Positions 30,823 through 30,896 of a stretch of 30,896 nucleotides of DNA are shown here, in pieces. The stretch is taken from positions 1-30,896 of the forward strand of contig UQKU01000030.1 in NCBI GenBank assembly GCA_900541675.1, written 5' to 3'. Under the pieces are notes generated by a model that was not told the origin of the DNA, did not search any database, and worked only from the letters and a program-made list of their open reading frames with translations. The stretch is from an uncultured Collinsella sp. (GTDB taxonomy: Bacteria > Actinomycetota > Coriobacteriia > Coriobacteriales > Coriobacteriaceae). The position numbers were made by a program, and so were the translations under genes. How positions within the stretch are numbered: the first letter of the stretch is position 1; each line of letters begins with the position of its first letter.

Positions 30823-30862
30823 GGGGGGGGGGGGACACCCCTGCACCCCCCCCCCAAAAAAA
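30823..30862. other. Homopolymer zone at window end (G12, C10, A7)
   Basis: Twelve G (30823-30834), a short spacer, ten C (30846-30855), then seven A. Beyond it, AAAAAACAAACGGCGGAGGCCC reads on the minus strand as the right arm and T-tract of a terminator, shown here in two parts (30871-30880 and 30881-30892). No other such tract occurs in the window, so a sequencing or assembly edge effect is likely. Confidence 0.6.
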
Positions 30863-30896
30863 CCGGCGACAAAAAACAAACGGCGGAGGCCCGGGG

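Overview
The window is a compact, high-GC stretch of a bacterial chromosome. Its gene order, gene content and heavy use of GTG and TTG starts fit an anaerobic Coriobacteriia (Actinomycetota) genome, most likely Collinsella. That assignment is inference from sequence style and gene content; no database was searched. All genes read on the plus strand except dinB (1698-2951) and an aminoglycoside-phosphotransferase-fold gene at the right end (30021-30785). The left end cuts into nadD. The right end stops in a G/C/A homopolymer zone that looks like a contig edge.

Layout: (1) 1-1599, nadD-yqeK-rsfS (NAD synthesis, HD nucleotidase, ribosome silencing), ending in a terminator and facing dinB. (2) 3153-5643, rpsP-khpA-rimM-trmD-lepB (small-subunit maturation, tRNA m1G37, signal peptidase I). 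(3) 5703-9624, glyQ-glyS-ppsR, then a 326-base gene-free region holding two interleaved inverted repeats and an array of TTTACC motifs, then ppdK (9951-12701). PpsR is the kinase/phosphorylase that switches PPDK, and both partners have intact key residues. (4) rplS with a structured leader, then rnhB. (5) 14325-19534, yraN-comM-dprA-trmFO-xerC, with overlapping or tightly spaced genes. It combines DNA uptake and recombination functions with tRNA methylation and chromosome dimer resolution. (6) rpsB-tsf behind a strong promoter whose spacer is a 20-bp dyad. (7) 21515-29842, pyrH-frr-uppS-cdsA-dxr-rseP-ispG-proS, which links translation, undecaprenyl and phospholipid precursors, the MEP isoprenoid pathway and intramembrane proteolysis. 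(8) Two terminators and the convergent phosphotransferase gene.

The backbone order (rpsP-khpA-rimM-trmD-rplS-rnhB-yraN-dprA-trmFO-xerC-rpsB-tsf-pyrH-frr-uppS-cdsA-dxr-rseP-proS) closely follows the order known from Bacillus subtilis. Differences are the lack of rbgA, sucCD, topA, hslVU and codY, and the presence of lepB, glyQS, ppsR, ppdK, comM and ispG. I see no mobile element, CRISPR array, tRNA or rRNA gene. The most unusual points are a xerC frame with no ATG, GTG or TTG start able to give a full N-terminus, a winged-helix-like insertion in the site-2 protease RseP, the interleaved repeats and TTTACC array between ppsR and ppdK, and the dyad inside the rpsB promoter.
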